Below are positions 11,909 through 23,889 of a DNA stretch of 64,000 nucleotides, piece by piece. This stretch comes from Macrobrachium rosenbergii (Eukaryota > Arthropoda > Malacostraca > Decapoda > Palaemonidae): the NCBI RefSeq assembly GCF_040412425.1, contig NC_089744.1:31652501-31716500 (forward strand), in the 5' to 3' direction. The notes under the pieces were generated by a model. It was not told where the DNA came from. It made no database searches and saw nothing but the letters and a program-made list of their open reading frames with translations. Made by a program: the position numbers and the translations under genes. Numbering within the stretch: the stretch's first letter is position 1; each line of letters opens with the position of its first letter.

Positions 11909-13207
11909 GAGACGACATAGCAACCCACATCCAACACTTGGGCTAAAACATGCGCATTTGCAGGCCTGTCACTATATTAATAGAAGAACCGCAAGAAAGA
12001 AGAAAGTTCGATACTAGTTTGGTGTCCTAGAATACAGAGTGAACATCATTTCACAAAAATAGCGAGTCATTATGCAGGAAGCCTTCGAACTGGTTACTTT
12101 CTCTCGAAGCCAAATGTTACCTTGGCAGAGCGCAAAGGAACTGCTGCTTCTACTACACGCGACATGAAATCTAAAGAATGCCACGGACAAAGGGGTACAG
12201 ACCTTACAGTAACATCACAACAAGTGACGGCGCTGCCCTGATCACTGACACATTCCTATTTCTTGTTCAACTCTAATCAGCAGTCATAATTAACTGATAA
12301 AGTCTTGGACTATCCCACCAGCCAAATATGTCATCAAGACTCTGTACTGAATGCGGAGAAAGAATGGAAATTTCTATTTCATTTTCTACAAACATGATAA
12401 AAAATGTCACGTCAACTACACCGAGCACACAAGGACAAAGGATTAGTCGAAACAGCACATAACTAATTGGAATTGTTGTTAGCCTATTCGTTGGTCTCCT
12501 CGACAGAGGAACTTTCTTGCTTGTTCAAGTTTCTCTCACTCAGTTCACTTCAAGTCTAAATCCACCAGATCTGATTACCTTGTCAAGCTTTCACAGATTC
12601 GACGTGACTGAAACTAATGATCGTCTTTGCGGATAAGCGAACGAACCGGCCACACCTTTCCTACTTTAACAAACATTCGACTGTAAATAAAAACACGCAC
12701 CAAATATCAGACTTTTCGAGTAATCACACTTTCGTGTATCGCCTACCAAAGCGAAAACCAAGAACAAATATTTTCTACCAATTTGAATGGTCCACAATGA
12801 GAGGAATATTTCCATTTAAAAAAGCGCAGAACTTCATTAGCTATTCTGTACGTTATTTTGTTCAAGAAAAGCAAACAAATATTTCCCCTAAAAAAGAAAA
12901 CAAACAGTTCCACCAAAAGTGAGGAAAAAGTTAATTTTCGCATTAGTCTTTGGCAGATTCACAAGGAGAAGCTATGATTTCATTAAAACTTTTCGCCTGC
13001 TGCAATACGTGACCTCTGCAAATAACAATTAAAACATTATAATTGCAGCTTTCCAAGTCTTAGCTAAAACTGTCCCATCTGGCAATTATGATGAGTCAGG
13101 ATATTTTGAAAGAATTTATGAACAATAAAAATAATAATAATTAACAGTTCCTCGCGTTGACATGTTTTCTGAACCAGATTATTTATGATTTTTTTTAATG
13201 GGGGGGA
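11904..13207. other. Non-coding stretch, nothing recognised
   Basis: AT-rich sequence with short unpatterned open frames. I see no transposon motif or RNA gene. Confidence 0.55.
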
Positions 13208-13266
13208 GGGTAAAATACGGATTTTTTCATTAATGAGGGTAAAATACGGATTTTTTTCATTAATGA
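13208..13266. repeat. Tandem duplication of a 29-30 bp unit
   Basis: The unit GGGTAAAATACGGATT...CATTAATGA occurs at 13208-13236 and again immediately at 13237-13266, differing only by one T in the T run. Confidence 0.9.
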
Positions 13267-13555
13267 AGTTTTAAAATTTACCACAAGTTTGCTCACAACC
13301 TATGAAGTAAGATAGCAATTTGAGGACGATAATGTCTTCTAAATGTTGGCCTGGGCCCTGAGAAGTAGACCAAGGGCCCTCCATAGTATTTAGTTCAAAC
13401 TATCAAAATAGCGAGGGCTTCTGCATGTCTAACATGACCAAGATCTGAAGACAAAAAACGAAATAAAAAAAGAATAAACTTGTATCGAGAACCTTCACCA
13501 AGTTTAATATAATGCAAAGAAGAGTAATAATTGTATTTATTGTAAACACACAATA

Positions 13556-13600
13556 ATTCAAACGTAATTCAAAAGTAATTCAAACGTAATTCAAAATTTC
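13556..13600. repeat. 11-bp tandem repeat
   Basis: About four tandem copies of ATTCAAACGTA with A/C variation at one position. Confidence 0.85.
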
Positions 13601-13763
13601 AAAAATAATATGAAATGAAATAACCCTAAAATAATCCACTTTAAGTGACGCTAACTATGAGCCTAATCGACTTACTAAGGGCTTTCGAAAAAATATCGTC
13701 ACCCAAAACCAAAGTGTTCCAAGTGTCAGGAAGAACACTTGTCGAAACTACTGTGCGCTCAGC

Positions 13764-13765
<2 letters not shown>

Positions 13766-13832
<67 letters not shown>
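13766..13832. repeat. (AG)n microsatellite
   Basis: A perfect AG run of 67 bp. Confidence 0.97.
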
Positions 13833-13836
<4 letters not shown>

Positions 13837-14101
13837 AATGAGTGAATTCTGCTGTCGGTGCGTTCTATTTAAATGCACGATAAATGACTGGGAAGTGTCC
13901 AAAGTGCAACCCTCCCAAGGGCAGGCATCTCTGAAGACACAGGTTCAGTAATAGATGTGAAGGAGGTGTGAAGAGGAGACCTTCTGGACGGCATAGTCTG
14001 GCGCACACAATGAGAAATAATGCCCGATGAATGCATAACAACAATAGTAGAAGTAGCAGTAGTAGTAGTGTCAGATTTGATTTTGGAAATGGATGAGATA
14101 C

Positions 14102-14106
<5 letters not shown>

Positions 14107-14167
<61 letters not shown>
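14107..14167. repeat. (AG)n microsatellite
   Basis: A perfect GA run of 61 bp, about 275 bp after the previous AG tract. Confidence 0.97.
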
Positions 14168-14170
<3 letters not shown>

Positions 14171-15180
14171 ATGACTTCAAGCAAACAGAGAACAAGAGGG
14201 ACCATAACCAAATCACAAAAAAAAAGAAATGACTGAGGAGAGACCTGCGTCCCAAGCCACAAAAAGTCCTACAGGCACCTTTTATAATTTCCGAGCTTCA
14301 ACTCGACTATTTTTCCGAGGACATCACAGGTCTTGAGTTCGCCAGGTGTATACGACCACGATGCCAGCGCCCTTGACAACCAGTCTCTTCACAATGCCAG
14401 AATGCAACAATTGTTACAACACACGGCCACGCATAAACAAGAAGAATGAGTCAAGGTGAAGAAGAATAGGGGAAAACGGAGAAAGAAAAGGCGGGTGCGC
14501 CAAAGGAAATGGGAACATGAGAAAGACGACGGAAAACGAACTGGGGAGAGAGAGGAAGAAATGCAAGGAAGGGCAAGACACTTTACAATAGGTAAGAAAT
14601 GTTTATAACCCTTATTCTTTTTCCAGTTTTCGATGAATTTTACATAACTGCAGTGTATCTTATATCTACCCACTAGACATCTCCACATACGCAAAACATA
14701 GCTAAATTTACGTTGTTTGCATACGTTATATTAAGGGTTAGAAAACTGCTGGATTAGGCTATGTACTAATTTCAAGGGATCTTAAAAAATTAAATAGTGC
14801 TACCCAAACTGGCAAAAGCATTTCCTACAACTCCTCCTAACATTCATACATTCAATTCGTTGAAACCATTTTGTACCAATCAAAGAGAGCTAAAGATCTG
14901 CAGAAACGTATTTTCATTTACGAAAGGATTAAATCTTTCTTAAATTCGTAAAAATAACACAAAGCAAACATTATTACTGAATTATCGTACAAATTTATTA
15001 CATGCCAAACTCAGTATAATAATTTCGGTATTGCAAAGACATTACACACCCATTTCAAGATACATCCTGGAAGAAATCTATTTTCGGCCAAGTAATGAAA
15101 TCTTATTCCCCCACTGTCGATGGCTTCTAACTATTATCCAAGAATAGTTCACACGCTCATTGATCAAAGCATAAGGCAAA
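14168..15180. other. Non-coding stretch, nothing recognised
   Basis: No frame resembles a known protein. A purine-rich segment near 14440-14580 explains the longer frames there. Confidence 0.5.
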
Positions 15181-15265
15181 GAAGAAGAGGAGGAGGAGGA
15201 GGAGGAGGAGGAGGAGGAGGAGGAGGAGGAGGAGGAGGAGGAGGAGGAGGAGGAGGAGGAGGAGG
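15181..15265. repeat. (AGG)n trinucleotide repeat
   Basis: About 85 bp of AGG units, reading as poly-Gly or poly-Ser in two frames. G-rich tracts of this kind can form unusual DNA structures. Confidence 0.97.
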
Positions 15266-15381
15266 TACAAAAGATATGCCTGATAAAGGCTCCCTTTCCG
15301 GGATCATGGCTAGATCCTGCTGCGCTTGAAATCCAGCACTGCTGAGGAATGTTCATGCATGTGAAAGACAAAATTAATATC

Positions 15382-15382
<1 letters not shown>

Positions 15383-15412
<30 letters not shown>
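15383..15412. repeat. (CT)n microsatellite
   Basis: A perfect TC run of 30 bp. Confidence 0.95.
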
Positions 15413-15417
<5 letters not shown>

Positions 15418-16647
15418 TTAACACTACAGAACAAAGTTATAATATCTCACAAATAACGTGAATTAAAGACAGAACCAACTCATTTAACTAAAACGGTTCT
15501 CCTTGGAACATGCATCTAAAATTATAGATCAGAAAAAGAGGGTACAACTTGGAAACCGTTTGACAACAAACATAAGAAGAAAAATCTCCGAAATGTAGAT
15601 TGCCTTGTTACATGTAGGAAGTTACTTTGCAAAATACCGCTTGATGGCCTGGGACAAAACAGAGTGGAGGGACAATAAGCGAAAAATAAGCATCAAGCGA
15701 AAACAGGGGAACGCACCCATCCGCTCTGAGAGATTTCCACAACGGAGGGTCGGAAGAAAAGCAATCGACCTGGCACAGATCATATGTTGCATATTAAATT
15801 TAATAACTGTCACTGGCAAAGGGGACCAGCCAGTGGCACTCAAAAAAAAAAAAAAAGCTGAAATTTCCGCCATTTATTTGCTTCCAATGTCAATGCGCTG
15901 CCTAAAACACTTGGTACAATTTATATATTTCTTTGTTTTGTCTTCAATATCAAACTACATTATTTCTGATAAATTATACTGTTTATTTTAACGCTCTTTT
16001 TTATGTTGCGAAATACAGTCAACGTTAGCTACAATAAAGAAAAACTAAAATATTCAAAGCAACGAGAAGGCAAATCCAAAGAGCAATGCTTAAAAAATAG
16101 AAATGATTTCTTTAATAAATACGTACCACCCACATTTTCTTTCAAGTGCTTCAGAGGTAGAACTGTACTTAAGCCAGATAGCCTTCACGCTAAATCTGGA
16201 AGTATAAATTATAACCAGAAAGAGAAAGCTGACCACAATTACACCTCTACCCAGTCAGCTGTGAAAATATCTTAGAATTGCATTTGTTATACGTACGAAC
16301 GTAACACACACTACATGAAAATACCTACAAGAAATATCTACAGTCGAATAAAAAAAATACAGCTATTCTTCGGAATCTACTCCCGTATCTACTCTAGCGG
16401 CAGAGTCAAGAAATATAACATACTTCAGAGACAAATGATGGCCAATATCAATAACAAGTCATAATCACAAGATGTCGTCCACTTGCTAATAGATCACGTA
16501 AGAGCTGACCTGGATGGTCCCGCAGTCCCTGGAATCGGGCCCTCAATAAAGCATCTGCTAATGAGACAGCGGTGGGGCATTCTTGCATCACAAGATGGAG
16601 ACGCACAGGTAATAACCGTCACCCAATCCGGCCTCCCCCCGCCCCCG

Positions 16648-16649
<2 letters not shown>
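15413..16649. other. Non-coding stretch, nothing recognised
   Basis: Open frames at 15605-15991 and 16003-16275 are AT-rich and resemble no family I know. An A run lies near 15841-15855. Confidence 0.5.

Positions 16650-16716
<67 letters not shown>
16650..16716. repeat. (CT)n microsatellite
   Basis: A CT run of 67 bp with one TTT interruption near 16685. Confidence 0.96.
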
Positions 16717-16719
<3 letters not shown>

Positions 16720-17468
16720 TGGAATGAATCATTAAGAATCAAATCGAACGCTGAAATTCTTCACAATATCACATAATTGACGTACGAAGCGTTTGGCAAA
16801 TTCGCCCATATGGTCACCTTCACCCATCTACCTATGGCTAAATAGGTAGCCTGAGTGGTTTATTACGCAAATCTATAAAAAAACAAAATGTTGATAACTT
16901 GCACGCCCTCCCCTCGTGTGCTAGAATGAGGGTGCAGAAACTAAGCAACATCTAGTGTCGGCATGAACGACATAAAATTCTATACATCTACAACACCAAA
17001 GAGGGTTGGTTCCAAATCTACCAACACTCCCATTAGTACCGGAAACCCTCGCCTTTAATTCCACTACAATCCTAGAACTGGTATCAGACGCTCTATACCT
17101 CATCATGCTCTGTAGAATAACCCAGAGATGCTTGTACATAAGAATTTGCGCTCACAACCTCTAACTTATGGATCTGTTGACCTTGCTCATACTTAAACCA
17201 CACAATCAGCCCGCACAAATATTCAAGCGTAAGTTAGGCAAGTTACTGGATATCCTACCGAAGGAGCTAAGATGCAATGCCACAAACTACTCCAGTGACC
17301 CTAATACAAGGCGTAATTTGAACTCGATCTGGTAGTTTGTAATCTATTCCGATATCAGAGCCAACATCGTTGCTTTCAATAACTGCAATTAGTAGTATCT
17401 AAGTCCACACAGGGGAGGGCCTCGATGAGGTAATCCCCCAGTCCTGGGAGGCTGGAACCGATTATCAG

Positions 17469-17472
<4 letters not shown>
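16717..17472. other. Non-coding stretch, nothing recognised
   Basis: No gene, RNA or mobile-element signature seen. Confidence 0.5.

Positions 17473-17536
<64 letters not shown>
17473..17536. repeat. (CT)n microsatellite, partner of the (GA)n tract 100 bp on
   Basis: A TC run of 64 bp. It is the inverse complement of the tract at 17636-17685, so the pair could fold with a 99-nt loop. Confidence 0.96.
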
Positions 17537-17539
<3 letters not shown>

Positions 17540-17632
17540 CAAAAAGAAAATAGCACGGTCTAAAATCATTTCAAAATATGAAACTACAATACAGTATATA
17601 CGTAGAAGCTTCATGCACATGCAACTGTACCA

Positions 17633-17635
<3 letters not shown>

Positions 17636-17685
<50 letters not shown>
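17636..17685. repeat. (GA)n microsatellite
   Basis: A GA run of 50 bp. Confidence 0.96.
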
Positions 17686-17687
<2 letters not shown>

Positions 17688-19390
17688 ACAGTATGTTTCA
17701 ATCCAAACTAAGTGTACCACATGATGTATACAATACTGAATGTCTCATCAAATTACATCTTCCAATTCATCTGACTTTCCTTCCTGACTCCTCCATCAGC
17801 CTGACCCTCCAACTTAACCGCTAAAAAGAGCGCTTAACAATCTCCAAAGGAAGACTGAAGACTAAACTAAAGTCACCTAAATCTTCAATGTCAGTGCCAA
17901 CCTCCGAGCCGTAATTAGCTACTCTTCTTTGGCCTCTAGAATTAAGATTTCATTCCCTGGCAGAGGTTTCTGTTACATTTACAATCTGCCTCAATGCTTG
18001 TGTCGATTCCTTTCTATTTTTTTTTTTTTTTTTTTATCTTCACCTTAGTCTTCATGTCTTGTTTTTCTCTACGTTCTTTCTTCTAAAATATAGTTTTTTA
18101 ACCAGAAAGAATTTAATCTCCCGTCAGGTTTACTCTACGAGGAAGTGCTGTAGCTTGCTTTCAGAAGAACGAAATAAGAGGAAAATGTTGGAAGATAATG
18201 CCAAACCCGTAAGAGAAGAGGGGAGACTTGGTCTCTACACTCAAGGCAAGAAGATCTGAAAAATACCTACAGACAGAGAGAAGAGTGACAGTTCATGGCT
18301 GAAGGATCAGAGGTGACGGCAGATTAACTTGACTAAATAAACTGCCTCCGAGAGAGTCTGCGACATCGGAATTGGAAATTACTTGAGAGCAGATTAAATC
18401 CTGACAACTGTATAATCACGAAGGGGACCTTAAACAATGCTCATGCCAAAAATCCAAGGGATGAAAGAAAACGCTGAATTTTTTTTGTCATGAACACTTA
18501 ATACAAGTGGAATTGAAACAATGTCAGGAAGAAAAATAGAAAATATTTTTTCTACCTTGTTGAAAAATTCTCTTTTAATCTACATCGACAGGGAATGACG
18601 GGTCATCTTGAGATTGAATGCAAACAAAACTTTAGCAGAGGCACAACAGAAGAACAAACATGGGGGATTAAATCATCAAAAGAATTCATGCAATAAAAGC
18701 GACCAAACAAAACGAAGAGGGTATGGCCACAAACAACAGCAAAACAAAGCAAAAACAAAAGAAGCTAGATGTTAGGCCAGCAATCACCACAGAATATTGT
18801 GGCGACACACAAGCTGTTCATACATAACCTGTGTGCGAGGACAAGCAAGCCATCCACATAATCTCTTACCACAAAAAAAAAAAAAAATTCAAACTTTGTT
18901 TAGCGATATGGAAGGAAGTTGAGTATGTGGTTAGGGCATAGTTTCATTTTCCACCAAAGGAGCCTCACCATGTCTTTCCGTAATTATGGCCTACGGCAAA
19001 TCTTAATTTATTGCCTAAGTAAAAAAATATAAAGAATACTTTTAGATAGCAATAGCCTTTATTCGTAACAACCCTCACTCTTCCCTTTCACCTTTCCACG
19101 GCTGCACTCCCCTTTTCTTTACGCATTCGTATATCACCGACACTTTTATGAACGGCTATCTTCTGCTGCACCCCAGGCCGTTAATAGCGGTGCTTAAATC
19201 AGATCCTCCGTTATACAAACTTTGTTGCAGACCTCTCCCTCTCTCTTTCGATACACATATATCTGCAAGACCGGCACGCGTACAAACACGTGCACACTCA
19301 CACACAGCGTGCAAGCATGCAAGCACACACACACATATATACATATATATTTTTATCACATACAAAATTGTTCTGTGCATTAGTAGAATT
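17686..19390. other. Non-coding stretch, nothing recognised
   Basis: Holds a poly-T run at 18018-18035 and an A run near 18872-18887. Short CA/TA runs lie near 19320-19350. No coding signature. Confidence 0.5.
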
Positions 19391-19592
19391 ACTAACAGGA
19401 CCTCATTCAAACTGGATGGTATCTAGTGGAGATATTCATTCAGAAAAAGTTACAAGCTTTCTTGGACAAACAGTCCTCATTATCAAGTATGGATACTAGA
19501 TAATGAGGACTGTTTGTCCAAGAAAGCTTGTAACTTTTTCTGAATAAATATCTCCACTAGACACCATCCAGTTTGAATGAGGTCCTGTTAGT
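19391..19592. repeat. 202-bp near-perfect palindrome
   Basis: The left arm 19391-19484 and right arm 19499-19592 are complementary over 94 bp with two mismatches. The 14-bp centre itself contains AGTAT-GG-ATACT, so only a couple of central bases stay unpaired. The right arm reads GATAATGAGGACTGTTTGTC then CAAGAAAGCTTGTAAC, a short stem followed by a GAAA box. This resembles the structured hairpins in the terminal repeats of Penelope-like elements, but that link is tentative. Confidence 0.9.
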
Positions 19593-19667
19593 ACTACAGT
19601 ATATATGTATTTGTACGAGTAAAGATGATAAGAGACCGTACGATTTCTAGGGCATAACGTTATAGCC

Positions 19668-19708
19668 AAGGTCCTTCAAATATACCCTCGGTATATTTGG
19701 AGGACCTT
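19668..19708. repeat. 19-bp hairpin
   Basis: Arms 19668-19686 and 19690-19708 are complementary with one mismatch around a 3-nt CTC loop. Weaker pairing continues outside. It lies 76 bp after the large palindrome and may belong to the same element. Confidence 0.8.
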
Positions 19709-19989
19709 CGTTAAAGCATAGCAGGAAAGATGTGCGGAAGGATTTCGATGGAGAAACTGCGACCGCTGACACATAGTTCCACAAGGGAAGAGCCGTATGA
19801 GTTCAGGCAAGCAAGATGGTGAGTGGTTCCAGGATTTGTTATGAAACATTTAAGTGTCAAGTTTAAGGGTTAAGGGAAAAGTTGCAAGCGGTCCTAGGAA
19901 AAGCTGCTGAAAGGACTGACATGGGCAAAGTGGAGATTACTGATAATATAAGATGATGAAAAAGACGCTAAAAGCGATTAAAGGTTTCT

Positions 19990-20625
19990 AAGGTTAAAAA
20001 TGAGTCTGAGACACGCATGTGGTATGTCTCCTTTTGCTGTTTAATCTCTTTCCGAAGGGAGTGAGGAGGGAAGTCAGACAAATGACATTAGATGTAGGTA
20101 ACAGTTGTCAGTTTAGAAAGTGGGTGATAAATGAAGATGTGGAATGGCTGAAGTTAGCAGATGATACTCTGTTGACTGGGGACAGTAGAGAGCATCCAAA
20201 GAGTTTCAAAGTGTTTGCTAGACGAAAAAGTTAAAATTAAATGTGATCAAAACGAAATTTATGAGGGGTAAATGAAAATAAGGAAGACTAGGCTAAGAAA
20301 TGGCGGGAATAGCGTGTGCTGTAAAGATTAGATAAAGACTGGAAGTGTGTATGATGCGCCAGCTCTCCTTAAGGGAATATGAGTGCCTGCATGGTATCTG
20401 TGGTATAAGAAGAACTGAAAGGGCGACGAGTGTGGAGGCAAGTAAAATGAGTGGTAAAAGGGCTAGTGCAAATGATGGGAAGGAGCTCATTGTTTTGAGG
20501 TTCAGTCACTTTGAAAGAATGGAGGATGATAGTATGGTGAACAGAGCACATCATTCCAGTGTAAGGAGGAAGGAGGTGAGTGGGACCAAGCATGAAAGGA
20601 TAAATCGAGTGAAAGAACGGGCTTA
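19990..20625 (+). pseudogene. Non-LTR retrotransposon reverse transcriptase 3' part, decayed
   Basis: Plus-strand text resembles the C-terminal third of a non-LTR RT of the RTE/jockey type. A worn copy of the QGC-MSP block lies near 20008-20030. It is followed by FNLF-like residues, then LKLADDTLLTGDS near 20149-20187 (catalytic motif C with both aspartates kept). Next come KKLKLNVIKTKFMR at about 20228-20265 and a C-terminal region with YECLHGICGIRRTERA at about 20378-20430 and LRFSHFERMEDDSMV near 20497-20540, close to the usual LRWFGHVERM signature. At least three frame changes and several stops break it. Its 3' end runs into the left arm of the inverted duplication at 20495-21741. Confidence 0.78.
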
Positions 20626-20636
20626 AACATCCAGGA

Positions 20637-20698
<62 letters not shown>

Positions 20699-20945
20699 TG
20701 CAAGGTGGAGGTGATTGGCGTAGTATATGTAAAGGACCTCGACTTCCTGTAGGTGAGCGTTCTGTGAGGTGCACGATGTTGCCTGTTGTGCTGTGATGTT
20801 TGCTGCACAATTCGAGTTCATACACAAAGCTCACACAAACACACACGTTGCCCTTTTTCTTCTTGGGATCTACCTTTTACGGAAAACGGATTAATATTGG
20901 GTGTATGTATAAAGTACTTGTATATGTGTGTTCATACATACGTAT
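20495..20945 (+). repeat. Left arm of a ~450-bp inverted duplication
   Basis: This arm matches the reverse complement of 21290-21741 nearly throughout. It holds the 3' coding end of the LINE, a compound (AC)n(AG)n tract and about 240 bp of downstream sequence ending near AACGGATTAATATTGGGTGT. Outside the dinucleotide tracts I see only occasional substitutions. Confidence 0.88.
20637..20696. repeat. Compound (AC)n(AG)n microsatellite
   Basis: About 16 bp of AC then 44 bp of AG. The equivalent site in the inverted copy is only CT, with no CA portion. Confidence 0.95.
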
Positions 20946-21108
20946 ACCTATATATCTTTGAAAAACCTCTTAAATACTTAACCCTGTTTTGGTAGGTCTA
21001 CTAATTCTTCAACTGTGTTGGATTCAAGGTACATATTCTTTCCTTTGTAATCTCCATCTGTCATTTATACAAACTTTCTTTGTAAACTTATTTTTATATT
21101 TCTTGAGT

Positions 21109-21146
21109 CTGCTAATTAAAGGCCAAGAAGTCGAAAGGCCTTGCAG
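21109..21146 (+). repeat. Two-part hairpin with an internal GAAA box
   Basis: CTGC (21109-21112) pairs with GCAG (21143-21146) and AAGGCC (21119-21124) with GGCCTT (21137-21142), leaving TAATTA as a one-sided bulge and AAGAAGTCGAAA as the loop. Confidence 0.65.
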
Positions 21147-21180
21147 CACCCCATTGTTTCTCCTTCATTCATGGATTTTG

Positions 21181-21185
<5 letters not shown>

Positions 21186-21255
<70 letters not shown>
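21186..21255. repeat. (TA)n microsatellite
   Basis: A perfect TA run of 70 bp in the spacer of the inverted duplication. Confidence 0.97.
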
Positions 21256-21263
<8 letters not shown>

Positions 21264-21289
21264 TACATATACACAAATACAGACAAATA

Positions 21290-21536
21290 GATTATGTATA
21301 CACACATATATACATGTATATATACACCCAATATTAATCCGTTTTCCGCAAAAGGTAGATCCCAAGAAGAGAAAGGACAACGTGTGTGTTTGTGTGAGCA
21401 TTTGTGTATGAACTCGAATTGTGCAGCAAACATCACAGCACAGCAGGCAACATCGTGCACCTCACAGAACGCTCACCTACAGGAAGTCGAGGTCCTTTAC
21501 ATATACTCGTACTACGCCAATCACCTCCACCTTGCA

Positions 21537-21597
<61 letters not shown>

Positions 21598-21741
21598 CCT
21601 GGATGTTTAAGTCCGTTCTTTCACTCGATTTATCGTTTCATGCTTGGTCCCACTCACCTCCTTCCTCCTTACACTGGAATGAAGTCCTCTGTTCACCATA
21701 CTATCATCCTCCATTCTTTCAAAGTGACCAAACCTCAATGC
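21290..21741 (-). repeat. Right arm of the ~450-bp inverted duplication
   Basis: Reverse-complement copy of 20495-20945, including the last stretch of the same LINE coding frame on the minus strand. It is truncated at about 21741, where CAATGCAGTCTGATC leads into a (CA)n(TA)n array, so the upstream LINE part present in the left copy is missing here. Confidence 0.88.
21539..21594. repeat. (CT)n microsatellite
   Basis: A CT run of 56 bp at the position equivalent to the (AC)n(AG)n tract of the left arm. Confidence 0.96.
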
Positions 21742-21759
21742 AGTCTGATCTTTCCCTTT

Positions 21760-21878
<119 letters not shown>

Positions 21879-21996
21879 GTATGTATACATTGACCTTCAT
21901 TCCTCTATTTCTTAATGTTTTTAGATAAATTTCACAAATTAAATCCATTAGGCACAAAATAAAAATGATCTAAAAAAATCATTCAATTAATCAATT

Positions 21997-22063
21997 CCCC
22001 ATGGGAACTAAACCCACGCCAGCTAAAAGTCAGAGGTTAGCTAACTAAGCCATTACAACCCGA
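21997..22063 (-). other. tRNA-like remnant, possible SINE head
   Basis: On the minus strand the text reads ATGGCTTAGTTAGCTAACC, close to an RNA polymerase III A box, and 30 bp later GGGTTTAGTTCCC, a worn B box. A stem-like anticodon region lies between. The acceptor ends do not pair, so this is not a working tRNA gene. Confidence 0.4.
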
Positions 22064-23183
22064 AGAAAGCTAAGAATTAATTCTCCTCATATCTACCGAA
22101 TTCGGATACCTTTTTACTCTAATCCTTAATACCCCAACATTCCTTAGGCTTAGGTGGTGTAAAGTCAAGTTAAGAAGGAAAAGGAACTTTAGGGAGAACA
22201 GGATACATGAGATGGGACTGAATAAACAGAGTGTATAAATGGTTAAGACCTTGAAGAAACCTGACACAGAGCTATGTCGGTTCACTTACCGGATAGGGGC
22301 CACAGGGTGATCTGAGAGGTAATATTAATATCGCCAATACCGACCATACAGATATCCAATAATAAGTCAAGATACTGATTTAACTGTTTCTTCTTCGACA
22401 CAATACCAGCTGTGTGTGTGTATGTGTGTGCATTAACCACAAAAATGTTTCTATGTATCAATCGGCAGTCATTAATTTTCGGGATTATTACTATTCCATA
22501 TGCACAGCATTAGCCATCGTTTCATTTTTTTTAACTATCACTTTAATATACCGAATTAAATTGCTTGTTTTCTTCTTTGAGCTCATAACACATAAACTTA
22601 TTTGCCCTTTTCTCTGAATAAACAAAATCACCTTATGGTCTTCAAGGATCAGAAAAAAAGATGAAAAGAAAGACACAAACCATACAGCAGCTAAAGCCCT
22701 GTTAAGTGTGCCAACTAGTCACGTCATAATAAGTTATGAATGAAGTTAAATGGCAGTGTGTCATCACCATAACACCTGGCGTAGGCACGTTTTCCTCATT
22801 CAGCGCCCAACAAATTACCTGCTGAGGCTGGAAGAGTCGTTCACACCCAAAGAAGGGAGAAGTAAAGGGACCATATGAATGAAAACCAAACTAGAATACT
22901 TCACGTCATGAACAACACTGTTGCTGTCACGAGCTTAGCTGCGCATCTAAACAATGTGGCAAAAAAAAAAGCATAAATACAGACTGGCTGTGAACAACAA
23001 CAATGCGACACTGGACTAAATTCTGTGGTTGGTCACGGAAGTAACTTCTGGGAAATCCAAAGATTTACTTGAAAAGACAAAACTCCTTAATTAAACAGCA
23101 ATTGTTTCTGCTAATTTGGAAACCACTAACATTAAAGGGTAAGCAAACGTTCCATTCAGGAAGATTGATTGATGAATTGATTG

Positions 23184-23186
<3 letters not shown>
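22064..23186. other. Non-coding stretch, nothing recognised
   Basis: No coding or mobile-element signature. A short GT run lies near 22411-22430. Confidence 0.5.

Positions 23187-23241
<55 letters not shown>
23187..23241. repeat. (AG)n microsatellite
   Basis: A perfect GA run of 55 bp. Confidence 0.97.
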
Positions 23242-23243
<2 letters not shown>

Positions 23244-23600
23244 TTTAACCACACAGAGTTATGGCAGTTCATATCACCCAAGGGATATCTGTTGTCTTTA
23301 TATACGAAACAGCCTAAAAATTACAGCTCCACACCTGCAATTTATTTTTCTTTTTCTTTTTTGAGATCCAATGAGCTGATACTGCTTTAACCACAGCGCT
23401 CAACATCAAGAGAACTTCATGTAAGAACATACCGGTAATATAATATTTAGTACTTAATTCATATAAATATTTTTAGTTGCAACCTAGACTGGTAATTAGG
23501 TCACACGTTATGAAAAGTTTGATATATGGAAAAATACCATGTTGGGCGTATTAATTAGTTCTTGGTATACAACCTTGAAGTGGTATCATGTAACTGTACA

Positions 23601-23881
<281 letters not shown>

Positions 23882-23889
23882 TATATGCA

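Larger units (their letters stand above)
20946..21289. other. Spacer of the inverted duplication
   Basis: About 345 bp between the two arms, holding the hairpin at 21109-21146 and the (TA)n run at 21186-21255. The hairpin plus flanking text GTCGAAAGGCCTTGCAG looks like a repeat remnant I cannot classify. Confidence 0.55.

Noticed and set aside
21997..22063. A functional tRNA gene on the minus strand
   Set aside because: A- and B-box-like words exist, but the acceptor stem does not pair and the B box deviates from GGTTCGA.
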